The translations under genes were made by a program, and so were the position numbers. 64,000 nucleotides of DNA from Arenimonas caeni (GTDB lineage: Bacteria > Pseudomonadota > Gammaproteobacteria > Xanthomonadales > Xanthomonadaceae): NCBI RefSeq assembly GCF_003024235.1, contig NZ_KZ679091.1, forward strand, positions 1 to 64,000. The letters are read 5' to 3'. Shown here one piece after another: positions 10,999 through 26,400 of the stretch. Within the stretch, counting starts at the first letter, position 1. Each line of letters starts with the position of its first letter. The notes beneath the pieces are model-generated. The model was not told the origin of the DNA and did not search any database. It saw nothing but the letters and a program-made list of their open reading frames with translations.

Positions 10999-11952
10999 TC
11001 AGCCTTCGTCGCGATTGCGGCGGAAGTACACCGCACCGAAGATCATGGCCACGCCGACCGCCGCGCCGATCCAGATGTCGGGCTGGGCGAACACGCCCCA
11101 GGCGCTGGTGATGTCGACCAGGGCGGCCAGGTCCTTCGGGCCGTCGATCGGGCCGGCGGGCTCGACGGCAACGGTCGGCATGAAGGCGCCCGGGGCGATG
11201 CTCAGCAGGCCGCGGTAGGCGACGACGTACCAGAGCTTGTCGTGCGGGATCTCGATGCCCTCGAAGATGTCGGTGAAGCTGATCATCGCGCAGGCCAGGA
11301 TCGGCACGGCCGTGGCCCACAGGAAGGGCAGGCGGCGGGCCCAGGCCGAGCAGAGCATCAGCCAGCCGACGGTCGGCAGCGACCAGATCACCTGCACCGG
11401 CAGCGTCGCCAGCACGGTGAACACGACCTTCAGAGGGTGCGACTCGGTGATGACGCCGGCGGCGCCGGGCACGCCGGAGGCCGCGGCGCCCAGCAGGGCC
11501 ACCAGCCACAGGGCGACGCCGATCAGCAGGCCGACGGCGACCGCCGCGAGCGGGGCGAGCACCAGGGCCCAGGCCGCCTTCGACAGCACCATCTGCGCGT
11601 CGGTGATGGGCATCGACTTCCAGAACAGGATGCTGCGGTCGCGGCGGTCGTCGTAGAGCGAGCCCAGGGCGTAGAAGAAGATGACGAAGGCCATCACCGA
11701 CAGCGCGATGCCGACGCCGCTGGCCAGCAGCACGTCACCCATGCCGCCCAGCTGGGCCGCGTGTTCGGCCATTTCGGCCGGGGTGCCGCTGCGGTTGACC
11801 TCGTGCATGTTCTCCCGGGCCAGCATCGCGCCGGCGACGCTGGCGACGGTCGAGAACAGCACGGTGATGCCGCCCACGACGATCGGCGCCCAGAAGAATC
11901 CGCCGCGGTTCTCCCAGTATTCGCGCTTGAGCAACCACTTGAACGTGTTCAT
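10999..11952 (-). CDS. ABC-2 type transporter, permease subunit
   Basis: 317 residues. It begins MNTFKWLLKREYWENRGGFF, a typical opening for ABC-2 permeases with a cytoplasmic amphipathic segment, and has about six transmembrane helices, with a long extracytoplasmic loop (residues about 45-75) and the DDRRDRSILFWKSMPITD cytoplasmic coupling segment found in this family. The ATG overlaps the stop of the ATPase gene (ATGA), indicating translational coupling and a joint complex. The substrate is unknown. Related YtrA-controlled exporters are linked to cell-envelope or peptide-antibiotic stress, which is inference here. Confidence 0.88.
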   Translation of the reverse strand: MNTFKWLLKREYWENRGGFFWAPIVVGGITVLFSTVASVAGAMLARENMHEVNRSGTPAEMAEHAAQLGGMGDVLLASGVGIALSVMAFVIFFYALGSLYDDRRDRSILFWKSMPITDAQMVLSKAAWALVLAPLAAVAVGLLIGVALWLVALLGAAASGVPGAAGVITESHPLKVVFTVLATLPVQVIWSLPTVGWLMLCSAWARRLPFLWATAVPILACAMISFTDIFEGIEIPHDKLWYVVAYRGLLSIAPGAFMPTVAVEPAGPIDGPKDLAALVDITSAWGVFAQPDIWIGAAVGVAMIFGAVYFRRNRDEG

Positions 11953-12806
11953 GCGTAGGTTCCCTTCATGGTGGCGACGAACAGGTCGGCGATGCCGGGG
12001 TTGCGGGTCTCGCCGAACGCGGCGAGCTGGACCCGCGGCACGCCGTCGAACAGCATCACGGCCTTGCCGAACACGGTGCGCTCGTCGATGGGCTTGAGGG
12101 CGCGGGCGGCCTCGGCCTTGTCGGGCGCGACCATCACCTCGGTGAATCGCTCGCCCACCTCGTCCATGCTCGACGACAGCACGATGCGGCCGTCGCGGAT
12201 GAACATCAGGTCGGTGAGGATGTGCTCGATCTCCTCGACCTGGTGGGTGGTGACGACGATCGTCTTGTTCTCGTCGAAATAGTCCTCGAGCAGGTTCTGG
12301 TAGAACTGCTTGCGGTAGAGGATGTCCAGGCCCAGCGTGGGCTCGTCGAGCACCAGCAGCCTGGCGTCGATGGCCATCACCAGGGCAAGGTGCAGCTGCA
12401 CGATCATGCCCTTGGACATCTGCTTGACTTTCATGTCCGGGTGCAGCTTGGTGTGCGCGATGTAGGACTGGGCCTTGGCGCGGTCGAAGCGCGGGTGCAC
12501 CCCGGCGACGAAGTCCACGGCGTCCTTCACCTTCAGCCAGCGCGGCAGCACGGCGACGTCGGCGATGAAGCACACGTCCTGCATCAGGGCATCGCGCTCG
12601 GTGCGCGGGTCCTTGCCCAGCACCTTGAGCTCGCCCTCGAAGGGCACCAGGCCGAGCGCGGCCTTGAGCGTGGTGGTCTTGCCCGAGCCATTCGGGCCGA
12701 TCAGACCGACGATGCGGCCGGCGGGGATCTCGAAGCTGATCGAATCAACGGCCGGCTTGCCGTTGTAGCGCTTGGAGAGGTTGCGGGCGGAGATGACGGC
12801 ACTCAT
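11949..12806 (-). CDS. ABC transporter, ATP-binding subunit
   Basis: 285 residues from the ATG at 12806. Walker A is GPNGSGKTTT, the Q-loop region reads DVCFIADVAV, the signature is degenerate (KQMSKGMIVQLHLA instead of LSGGQ), and Walker B is LLVLDEPTLGLD followed by the H-loop TTHQVEE. The ATPase powers the permease encoded by the overlapping next gene. The start overlaps the GntR stop by one base (TGATG). The LSKGM variant signature is common in YtrB/BcrA-like exporters. Confidence 0.93.
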   Translation of the reverse strand: MSAVISARNLSKRYNGKPAVDSISFEIPAGRIVGLIGPNGSGKTTTLKAALGLVPFEGELKVLGKDPRTERDALMQDVCFIADVAVLPRWLKVKDAVDFVAGVHPRFDRAKAQSYIAHTKLHPDMKVKQMSKGMIVQLHLALVMAIDARLLVLDEPTLGLDILYRKQFYQNLLEDYFDENKTIVVTTHQVEEIEHILTDLMFIRDGRIVLSSSMDEVGERFTEVMVAPDKAEAARALKPIDERTVFGKAVMLFDGVPRVQLAAFGETRNPGIADLFVATMKGTYA

Positions 12807-13171
12807 CACTTGGTCTCCTTGCTGGCCTGGCTGACCAGGCGGTCGATGTCCAGGCCCAGTCGCTGGATGCGCTCGACGACGAGCGGCCACTCCTCCTTCA
12901 GGAAGCGTTCGCGCTCGGAGGCCAGCAGCTTCTCCCGGGCGCCTTCGGTCACGTACATGCCAAGTCCCCTTCTTTTTTCCACGAGTTCCTCGTCCGCCAG
13001 CTCCTGGTAGGCGCGGGAGACGGTGATCGGATTGAGCTGGTATTCGGCGGCGATCTGCCGCACCGAGGGCAGGGCCTCGCCGGGCTGCAGGATGCCGTCG
13101 AGCATCATCGCCACCACCTTGTCCTTGAGCTGGCGGTAGATCGGTGCGCTGTCGTTCCAGGCGATCGTCAT
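12806..13171 (-). CDS. GntR-family transcriptional regulator, YtrA subfamily
   Basis: 121 residues. An N-terminal winged helix (IYRQLKDKVVAMMLDGILQP, then GEALPSVRQIAAEYQLNPITV) is followed by only a short helical tail of about 45 residues, the defining trait of the YtrA subfamily, which dimerises through two helices and has no large ligand domain. It lies directly upstream of the ABC genes. The promoter of this operon contains a GGTG-N16-CACC palindrome covering the -10, so autorepression is likely. I recall that spacing as the operator of Xanthomonas YtrA; this should be verified. The signal it senses is unknown. Confidence 0.92.
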   Translation of the reverse strand: MTIAWNDSAPIYRQLKDKVVAMMLDGILQPGEALPSVRQIAAEYQLNPITVSRAYQELADEELVEKRRGLGMYVTEGAREKLLASERERFLKEEWPLVVERIQRLGLDIDRLVSQASKETK

Positions 13172-13172
13172 G

Positions 13173-13439
13173 TCAGGACTCCTGGCGCGGCATGAGCGCG
13201 GCCATCGAGACGTAGGGCATGGCGATCTGGCGCTTGAGGGCGCCGCGGCCCAGGCGGCTGCGTTCGGCCTGGGCGGTGGTGTCGGCGGCCTCGAGGGTCG
13301 CGTCCAGCACGGCCAGCCCGTGGATCGGGTCGGCCGGGCCGATCGCCTGGCTCGGCGGTTCGCCGAGGCCGTAACCGGCGGCCAGGGTGCCCATCGCAAT
13401 GGCCAGGGCCATCAGGTTGGATCGGAATTTCGGGGTCAT
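13173..13439 (-). CDS. Small exported or membrane-anchored protein, first gene of the ytrA-type operon
   Basis: 88 residues, beginning MTPKFRSNLMALAIAMGTLA, with one hydrophobic segment (about residues 8-24) that could be a signal peptide or anchor, then a polar region without recognisable domain. A strong ribosome-binding site (GGGAGG) precedes the ATG, and the stop lies one base before the regulator's ATG. Being first behind the operator-controlled promoter, it should be the most strongly induced product. I do not recognise a family. It may be a sensor accessory or a target of the exporter; nothing in the sequence decides this. Confidence 0.7.
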   Translation of the reverse strand: MTPKFRSNLMALAIAMGTLAAGYGLGEPPSQAIGPADPIHGLAVLDATLEAADTTAQAERSRLGRGALKRQIAMPYVSMAALMPRQES

Positions 13440-13470
13440 AAGGCCTCCCGCGTTGGTGAGGTATTGGTCA

Positions 13471-13494
13471 GGTGTTGTAGCGAACTATAACACC
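13471..13494. promoter_or_regulatory. Palindromic operator (GGTG-N16-CACC)
   Basis: A 24-base inverted repeat with arms GGTGTTGTAG and CTATAACACC, nine of ten positions matching. It fully covers the -10 hexamer of the leftward operon, so a bound dimer would block RNA polymerase. The YtrA-type regulator in that operon is the obvious ligand. Confidence 0.75.
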
Positions 13495-13511
13495 AGTTTT
13501 GCCCCTGTCAA
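13484..13511 (-). promoter_or_regulatory. Sigma-70 promoter of the GntR/ABC operon
   Basis: Minus strand: perfect -35 TTGACA (13511-13506), a 16-base spacer, and -10 TATAGT (13489-13484). It is the best-matching promoter I found in the window and is overlapped by the operator. The leader to the 88-aa gene would be about 40 bases. Confidence 0.75.
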
Positions 13512-13580
13512 CACCCTTTGCACGCCCGGAGGGGCAAACTGATGGCATAGACCCCGGATGGTCCGGGCGGAGGACGTGGC

Positions 13581-14141
13581 ATGGGCAAGCTGATGGGGTG
13601 GCTGGCCGCCGGGCTGCTGGCGGCGGCGCCGGCGCTGGCCGGCGAGGGCCTGCTGGACCGGGAGTACCGGGTGCTGGCGGGCAAGGAGAAGGTGAACCTC
13701 GCGCAGGCCTATGGCGGCCAGGTGCTGCTGGTGGTCAACACCGCCAGCAAATGCGGCTTCACCCCGCAGTACGAGGGCCTCGAGGCCATGCATGCGAAGT
13801 ACCGGGAGCGCGGCTTCGCGGTGCTGGGCTTCCCGTCCAACGACTTCATGGGCCAGGAGCCGGGCAGCGAGGAGGATATCCAGGCGTTCTGCACGCTTAC
13901 CTACGGCGTGAAGTTCCCGATGTTCGAGAAGGTGCAGGTGCGTGGCGCGGGCGCCACGCCGCTGTATCGCGACCTCGCCGCGGCCACCGGCGAGCAGCCG
14001 GGCTGGAACTTCCACAAGTACCTGGTGGACCGGTCGGGCAGGGTGGTGGCCAGCTTCGGCAGCCGCACCAAGCCCGAAGACCCGAAGCTGGTCGCCGAGA
14101 TCGAGCGCCTGCTGGCCGAGCCCGCGCCCGGCGCGCAGTAG
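13581..14141 (+). CDS. Glutathione peroxidase family protein with signal peptide
   Basis: 186 residues. A signal peptide (MGKLMGWLAAGLLAAAPALA) directs the protein to the periplasm, where it would reduce peroxides, probably with thioredoxin-like donors. The thiol peroxidase motif NTASKCGFTPQYEGLE has the catalytic cysteine at 58 (not selenocysteine); GFPSNDFMGQEPGS supplies the glutamine and WNFHKYLVD the tryptophan of the catalytic set. The ribosome-binding site is GGAGG. It is divergent from the ytrA-type operon with a 141-base gap. Most bacterial paralogues of about 160 residues are cytoplasmic, so the export signal is a distinguishing feature. Confidence 0.9.
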   Translation: MGKLMGWLAAGLLAAAPALAGEGLLDREYRVLAGKEKVNLAQAYGGQVLLVVNTASKCGFTPQYEGLEAMHAKYRERGFAVLGFPSNDFMGQEPGSEEDIQAFCTLTYGVKFPMFEKVQVRGAGATPLYRDLAAATGEQPGWNFHKYLVDRSGRVVASFGSRTKPEDPKLVAEIERLLAEPAPGAQ

Positions 14142-14257
14142 GGGCCCGCCGGGGTTCCCGGACCGCCGCGACGGCCGTGATTGCCGTCGCGGCGGCTCGA
14201 CGCGACAATAGCGGGCGACGTGCCGACCCGGCCCGCCTTACCAGGAGTTCCCCTGCA

Positions 14258-15034
14258 ATGAATCCTTCCCTGCGTTTCGCCGCGCCGCTGGTGCTTGCCA
14301 GCCTGGTGCTCGGCCTCAGCGCCTGCAAGAAAGAATCCGCCGACGAGGCCGCCCCCGCGGCCGCCGCTGAAACCGCCGCCGCCGAAGCCGGCGCGCCCAT
14401 CATCCCCGGCATCGAAGGCCTGGAAACCGGCCGCGACCAGGTGAGCTACATGATCGGCCTGGACATCGGCAATTCGATGAAGGTCATCAAGGACGACCTC
14501 GACCTCGACGTCGTGCGCCAGGCGATGGAAGACGCGTTCGAAGGCCGCGAGCCGAAGATCGACGCCGACCAGATGCAGCAGATCCAGGCCGCCTTCACCG
14601 CCCAGCTGCAGGCCCGCAAGGCCGCCGAGGACGCCGCCAAGTCCGCCGCCGCCAAGGCCGAGGGCGAAGCCTTCCTGGCCTCCAACAAGGACAAGCCGGG
14701 CGTGCAGGTCACCGAGAGCGGCCTGCAGTACCGCGTCGAGCGCGCCGGCAACGGCGCCAGCCCGACGGCGGCCGACATCGTGCGCGTGCATTACAAGGGC
14801 ACGCTGCTCGACGGCGAGGTATTCGACAGCTCCTATGATCGCGGCGAACCGGCCGAGTTCGGCCTGTCCCAGGTGATCCCGGGCTGGTCCGAGGGCGTGC
14901 AGCTGATGAAGGTCGGCAGCAAGTACACCTTCTGGATCCCGGCCGAGCTGGCTTACGGCGAAACCGGCGGCGGCCCGATCCCGGGCAACGCCATGCTGAC
15001 GTTCGAGGTCGAGCTGCTCGACATCGTCAAGTAA
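14258..15034 (+). CDS. FKBP-type peptidyl-prolyl isomerase, Mip/FkpA-like lipoprotein
   Basis: 258 residues. A lipoprotein signal ends in LVLGLSAC (Cys at about 23), then an alanine/glutamate-rich linker, a helical dimerisation domain (about residues 60-145, with [13 protein letters not shown] and an Ala/Lys-rich stalk), and a C-terminal FKBP domain ([32 protein letters not shown] and [11 protein letters not shown]). This is the architecture of periplasmic or outer-membrane folding helpers such as FkpA and Mip. The start ATG follows caggag by nine bases. The stop is eight bases before ugd, so the two may share a transcript though no functional link is obvious. Confidence 0.93.
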   Translation: MNPSLRFAAPLVLASLVLGLSACKKESADEAAPAAAAETAAAEAGAPIIPGIEGLETGRDQVSYMIGLDIGNSMKVIKDDLDLDVVRQAMEDAFEGREPKIDADQMQQIQAAFTAQLQARKAAEDAAKSAAAKAEGEAFLASNKDKPGVQVTESGLQYRVERAGNGASPTAADIVRVHYKGTLLDGEVFDSSYDRGEPAEFGLSQVIPGWSEGVQLMKVGSKYTFWIPAELAYGETGGGPIPGNAMLTFEVELLDIVK

Positions 15035-15042
15035 GGGCGGCC

Positions 15043-16382
<1,340 letters not shown>

Positions 16383-16386
<4 letters not shown>

Positions 16387-16598
16387 ACGGCGACGTCGAA
16401 AGCCGCCTGGCCGAACTGGAAACACGCCTGGCCTTCCAGGACCATGCGCTTACCGAGCTGAGCGACGCCCTGGCCGAGGCACGGATGGAAGTGGCCAGGA
16501 ACACCGAGAACCTGGTTCGCGTGCTGGCCGAACTCAAGCAGCTGCGAACGCTGCTTTATGCCGACCCGGGCAACGAGCCGCCGCCGCCGCACTACTGA
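16383..16598 (+). CDS. slyX: SlyX family protein
   Basis: 71 residues, almost entirely one amphipathic coiled-coil ([20 protein letters not shown] through [10 protein letters not shown]), ending in a proline/histidine tail (EPPPPHY) that is diagnostic for SlyX. The start overlaps the ugd stop. The molecular role of SlyX is not established; in enterobacteria the gene lies beside slyD, an FKBP isomerase, and here an FKBP gene is two genes upstream. Confidence 0.9.
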
Positions 16599-16607
16599 GC
16601 AAGCAAG

Positions 16608-17270
16608 ATGAGCAATTCCCTGCGCGACCAACTGATGGGCCTGGGCTTCAAGGCCCCGGCTCCCGAACCCAGGCGCGAGCGCCCGGCCCGCGACGGCAAG
16701 CCCGGCGAGCGGCCGCGTGGCCCTGCCGGCGGCAAACCCGCGGGCAAGCCGGGCGAGGGCCGGCGCGGCGAGCCGCGCGGCGAACGCCGTGGCCCCGGCG
16801 GCAAGCCGGCCGGCCGCCGCGAAGGCCGTCCGCCGCGCAGCCAGGAGGAGATCGACCTGGCCAAGGCGTATGCGATCCGCGCCCAGAGGGAAAAGGAAGA
16901 GCGCATCGCCGCCGAGAAGGCGAAGCAGGAGGAGGCCGCGCGCAAGCGCGCCGCCAAGGCCCAGGTGGCCGAACTGCTCAAGGACAAGGCGCTCAACGCC
17001 GCCGAGGCCGAGCACGCCCGGCACTTCGAATATGGCGGCAAGATCCGCCGCGTGTACGTCACACCCGACCAGCTCAAGGCGCTCAACGCCGGCGAGCTCG
17101 CGGTGGTGCAGCTCGACGGCCGCTACCTGCTGGTGACGGCGGCGCTGGCCGACGAGGTCGCGGCGCTGCTGCCGAGCCTGGTGGCGCTGAAGGTCGATCC
17201 GGGCGCGCCGGCCGGCGACGACCCGTACGCCGATCCGCAGTACCAGATCCCCGACGATCTGGTCTGGTAG
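16608..17270 (+). CDS. DUF2058 domain protein (YaiL-type nucleoprotein/polynucleotide-associated)
   Basis: 220 residues. It starts MSNSLRDQLMGLGF, the conserved N-terminus of DUF2058. Residues about 18-80 are a low-complexity Gly/Pro/Arg/Lys-rich stretch (strongly basic, RGG-like), followed by a charged helix and the conserved C-terminal domain FEYGGKIRRVYVTPDQLKAL, ending in YQIPDDLVW. E. coli YaiL is annotated only as a nucleoprotein or polynucleotide-associated enzyme. The basic insert is longer than in enterobacterial members and would favour RNA binding; that is inference. It lies nine bases after slyX. Confidence 0.87.
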   Translation: MSNSLRDQLMGLGFKAPAPEPRRERPARDGKPGERPRGPAGGKPAGKPGEGRRGEPRGERRGPGGKPAGRREGRPPRSQEEIDLAKAYAIRAQREKEERIAAEKAKQEEAARKRAAKAQVAELLKDKALNAAEAEHARHFEYGGKIRRVYVTPDQLKALNAGELAVVQLDGRYLLVTAALADEVAALLPSLVALKVDPGAPAGDDPYADPQYQIPDDLVW

Positions 17271-17281
17271 CGGCCAAATAA

Positions 17282-17353
17282 GGGGACGGGTGCATTTTGC
17301 CCCGCGCTGTCACCAGGGCCGGCAGTCCCACGGGGCAAAATGCATCCGTCCCC
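17282..17353. repeat. Large palindrome, GGGGNC...TTT family (copy A)
   Basis: Inverted repeat with 22-base arms starting GGGGACGGGTGCATTTTG, one mismatch between arms, and a 28-base loop that contains its own short GC stem. It lies between the converging DUF2058 and metH genes. Copies B (53558-53629) and C (62088-62158) share the GGGGNC(G/A)G start and a TTT block about 12-17 bases in. There is no T-run, so it is not a standard terminator. Confidence 0.75.
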
Positions 17354-17370
17354 AAGTCCGCCAAGTCCGG

Positions 17371-21077
<3,707 letters not shown>

Positions 21078-21081
<4 letters not shown>

Positions 21082-22007
21082 GGCTTGCGCGCCAGCAGGG
21101 TCAGCACTTCGAAGTGGGGCGGCCGCTTCTCGCGCGTCACCGGCTCGCAGACCAGCACCTCCAGCCCGGCCTTCTCGGCATGCTTGCGCAGCTCGCGGGC
21201 GCTGAAGCCCAGGTTGACGTGGCCATAGGGCGTGACCGCGGCGCGGTGTTCGTGCTTGCCCAGGCAGGTGGCCACCAGGCGCCCGCCGGGGCGAAGCACC
21301 CGCGCCGCCTCGGCCACGGCCTGGGCCGGGCGCTCGGCGTAGGTGAGCGCGTGCATCAGCAGCACCAGGTCGAATTCGGCGTCGGCGAAGTCCAGGGCCT
21401 GCATGTCGCCCTCGAGCACCTCGACATGGCGGAGCTTGCGCAGGCGCTCGCGGGCCGCGTTGACCACCCGGGCGCTGGAGTCGACGCAGACGTAGCGGCG
21501 CGCGTGCGGGGCCAGCAGTTCGGCCAGCACGCCGTCGCCGGAGGCCACGTCCAGCACGTCGCCGGTTTCGAGCAGGGGCAGGGTGGAGCGCGCCAGGGCT
21601 TCCCAGGTACGGCCGGGCGAATAGTGGCGCTCCATGTCGCCTGCCACCGAATCGGCCCAGTTCTGGTCGGCGGCGCGGGTGGCCAGCACCGCCGGCAGGC
21701 GCTCGGCGTCCTGGCGCAGCAGCGGGTCGTCGGTGCTGTCGCGCAGCGCCTCCCAGAGCCGGGATTCGCCGGGTTCGAGGCCGTCGGCGTTGAAACGGTA
21801 GTAGGCCGAGACGCCGGCGCGGCGGTCGCGCACCAGGTCGGCCTCCTTGAGCCGCGCCAGGTGGGTCGACACGCGCGGCTGGGCCAGGCGCGTGATGGCC
21901 GAGAGTTCGGCCACGGTGAGCTCCTCGCGCTCGAGCAGGGCCAGCAGCCGGACCCGGGTGGGATCGGAAAGGACCTTCAAACAGGCCGACCAGGCGTCCA
22001 GGTCCAT
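21078..22007 (-). CDS. ArsR-type winged-helix regulator fused to a class I methyltransferase domain
   Basis: 309 residues. Residues about 1-85 are an ArsR HTH ([20 protein letters not shown], then [20 protein letters not shown]) without metal-binding cysteines; residues about 125-309 are a SAM-binding Rossmann fold with motif [16 protein letters not shown] and the UbiE-like [13 protein letters not shown] and [14 protein letters not shown]. It is translationally coupled to metH. SahR-type ArsR regulators of the methionine/SAH cycle bind S-adenosylhomocysteine; a fused methyltransferase-like domain would be a natural SAM/SAH sensor. Whether it still methylates anything is unknown. An ATCCGGAT palindrome lies just before the start. 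Confidence 0.87.
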
Positions 22008-22015
22008 GCTTTATC

Positions 22016-22034
22016 CTTTCATCCGGATTCAAAG
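22016..22034. promoter_or_regulatory. Candidate operator for the ArsR-methyltransferase/metH operon
   Basis: ATCCGGAT (22021-22028) flanked by CTTT and AAAG, in a markedly AT-rich patch of an otherwise GC-rich gap, 9-27 bases before the regulator's ATG and overlapping its AAAGGA ribosome-binding site. Symmetry of the outer arms is off by one base, so this is a candidate only. Confidence 0.4.
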
Positions 22035-22169
22035 ATATTGGAAGGTTAGGCGCGCCCCGCGGGGGCGTCAAGCCGGGCCTCGCGGCCGATTCACGCCGCG
22101 TGGACCTGTCCGAGACGGCGCCAGCCGCTACAATTGCCGCCTTGTCCGCAATCTGACCGAGGGTGCCCC

Positions 22170-23330
<1,161 letters not shown>

Positions 23331-23356
23331 GGCCAGGCCCATACTCCGCCGTATCC

Positions 23357-23385
23357 GAAGCCCCGCTGAAGCGGGGCTTCTTTTT
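23357..23385 (+). terminator. Rho-independent terminator after the acyl-CoA dehydrogenase gene
   Basis: Perfect 10-base stem GAAGCCCCGC / GCGGGGCTTC with a TGAA loop followed by TTTTT, 26 bases after the stop codon. Confidence 0.92.
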
Positions 23386-23474
23386 GGCTGCGGAAAACCT
23401 GCTTTTCGCTGGCCGGGGCTTCACGCGGGGACTACAATCCACGGCTTTATCCACTGCCTGCGAGAGAGCAGACC

Positions 23475-26400
23475 ATGAACGCCCACGCCCTGGCTTCCGC
23501 CGAGTCCCTTGACGCCATTGCCGCCGCCATCGCGGCCACCGCGTCCGCGCCCGCGAAGGCGCTGGAGGAGACCTTCGCCCGAAGCTTCTTCGCGCGGGTC
23601 CCGGAGGACGAGCTCACCAGCCGTTCCGCCGCGGAGTGGGCCGCCGTGGCGCGTTCTTTCCTGGCTTTCGCCGGCCGGCGCGAAGCGGGCAAGGTCAGCA
23701 TCTCGCTGTCCAACCCGAGCGTCGCCGCCGACGGCTACGACAGCACCCACACCGTGGTGCGCCTGGCCAACGACGACATGCCGTTCCTGGTCGACTCGGT
23801 GCGCATGGCGCTGTCGCAGTTCAACATCAGCCTGCACCAGCTGGCGCACCCGGTGATGGCGGTGCGCCGCGACGAGTCCGGCAAGCTGGTTTCGATCGGC
23901 GAAGGCCATGCCGAGTCCTTCATCTACCTCGAGATAGACCGCCTCGCCGACGCCGGGTCCATGGCGCAGGTCGAGCAGACGATCCTGGCGGCGCTGGCTG
24001 ACGTGCGCGCGGCCGTGGCCGACTGGCTGCCGATGCGCGAGCGCATGCTGTCGATCGCCGGCGACCTCGAGTCGAGCCCGATGCCGGTCGACGCCGCCGA
24101 CCGGGCCGAGGCGCAGTCCTTCCTGCGCTGGGCCGCCGACAACCACTTCACCTTCCTGGGCTACCGCGAGTACGAGGTGGTCGGCCGCGAACTGCACCCG
24201 GTGCAGGGCAGTGGCCTGGGCCTGCTGCGCGGCAAGGACCAGCAGGCGCGCCCGCGCCCGGTGGCCGGCCTGGCCGCCGCCGACCTGGCGCCGAACGCGC
24301 GCCGCGACGTGCTGGTGCTCACCAAGACCAACGCCCGCGCCACCGTGCACCGCCCGGGCTACATGGACTATATTGGCGTGCTTGAATTCGACGCCGAGGG
24401 CCGCGCGGTGCGCGAGCGCCGCTTCCTCGGCCTCTACACCTCCAGCGCCTACAACCGCCGCCCGTGGGAGATCCCGCTGGTGCGCCAGCGCCACGAGTTC
24501 GTGATGGCCGCGTCCGGCCTGGCGCCCACCAGCCACAGCGGCAAGGCCCTGCGCCACATCCTCGAGACCCTGCCGCGCGAGGAGCTGTTCCAGTCCAGCG
24601 CCGAGGAGTTGCAGCGCACCGCGATGGGCATCCTGAGCCTGCAGGAGCGCGCCCGCACCCGCCTGTTCCTGCGCCGCGACCGCTACGGCCGCTTCTTCTC
24701 GGCCCTGGTCTACATCCCGCGCGACCGCTTCAACACCGGCATCCGCCTGCGCATCGAAGCGGCGCTGATGCAGGCGCTCGGCGGCGAGCGGCTCGACCAC
24801 AGCGTGCAGATCGGCGAGTCGCCGCTGGCCCAGCTGCACCTGGTCATCCGCCCGAAGGCCGGCGCCACGCTTGAGTTCGACCAGGCCACGCTCGAGTCCG
24901 AGCTGGTGCGCATCGTGCGCGACTGGCACGACGAGCTGCGCGAGATCCTGGTGCGCGAGGCCGGCGAGGAACAGGGCCTGAAGCTGGCCCAGACCTACGG
25001 CCGCGCGCTTCCGGCCGGTTACATCGAGTCGGTGTCGCCGGAAATGGCGGCCGCCGACGTGCTGCAGGCCGCGCGCCTGTCCGGCCCGGGCGACCAGCGC
25101 ATCTCCTTCTACCGCCACGGCGAGGAGCTGCGCCTGAAGCTGGTCCGCCGCAGCGGCGACATCGCCCTGTCGGACGTGCTGCCGGTGATGGAGAACCTGG
25201 GCCTGCGCGTGCTCACCGAGCACCCCTATGAGCTCGAGGTCGAGGGCGAGCGCATTTCCATCCAGGACTTCGAGGTGCAGGCCCGCACCGGCGCCATCGA
25301 CGTCGACGCGGCCCGGCTGCCGTTCGAGGAAGCCTTCAACGCGGTCTGGAGCGGGGAGGCCGAGAACGACGGCCTCAACCAGCTGCTCACCAGCGCGCGC
25401 CTGGAGTGGCGCGACATCGCCATGCTGCGCGGCTACACCAAGTACGCCCTGCAGACCGGCGTGCCGTTCTCGCAGACCTACATGGAAGAGACGCTGCAGC
25501 GTTATCCGGTGATCGCCCGCCTGCTCTACGAGCTGTTCGCGGCGCGCTTCGAGCCGGGCCGCGAGCAGCCGCTCGACGCCGCCGGCCAGCAGGCCCTGCA
25601 CGACCAGATCGCCTGGCTGCTGCCGGCCGACAGCCGCAAGTCGCTCGACACGATCCCGCAGGAGATCGCCGGGGCGCGTGCGCTCGACCGCGCGGCCCAG
25701 ATCGACGCGGTGACCGATGCGCTCGAGATCCTGCTCGACACCGTCGTGCAGAGCATCGACGACGACCGCATCCTGCGTGGCTACCAGACCCTGATCAAGG
25801 CCACGCTGCGCACGAATTTCTACCAGCGCAAGGCGGGCCGCTTCGCCGACTACATCGCCTTCAAGTTCGACCCGGCGCTGATTCCGGACCTGCCCAAGCC
25901 GCGTCCCTACCGCGAGATCTTCGTGTACTCGCCGTACGTCGAGGGCGTGCACCTGCGCTTCGGCCCGGTGGCGCGCGGCGGCCTGCGCTGGTCCGACCGC
26001 CGCGAGGACTTCCGCACCGAGGTGCTGGGCCTGGTGAAGGCGCAGATGGTGAAGAACACCGTGATCGTGCCGGTCGGCTCGAAGGGCGGCTTCGTGGTCA
26101 AGCGCCCGCCGGTGGGCGGCGACCGCGACGCCCAGCTGGCCGAGGGCATCGCCTGCTACAAGCGCTTCATCAACGGCCTGCTCGACATCACCGACAACCT
26201 GGTCGATGGCGCCGTGGTGCCGCCGGTGGACGTGGTGCGCCATGACGGCGACGACCCGTACCTGGTGGTCGCGGCCGACAAGGGCACGGCCTCGTTCTCC
26301 GACATCGCCAACGGCATCTCGGCCGAGCACGGCTACTGGCTGGGCGACGCCTTCGCCTCGGGCGGCTCGGTGGGCTACGACCACAAGGGCATGGGCATCA

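Noticed and set aside
17282-17353. Bidirectional rho-independent terminator between the DUF2058 gene and metH
   Set aside because: No T-run on either side; the sequence matches the other large palindromes instead.
23357-23385. REP-like palindrome
   Set aside because: A T-run follows the stem directly after a gene end, so it is an ordinary terminator.
23446-23454. DnaA box (TTATCCACT) before the glutamate dehydrogenase gene
   Set aside because: One mismatch at the last position and no functional context; likely chance.
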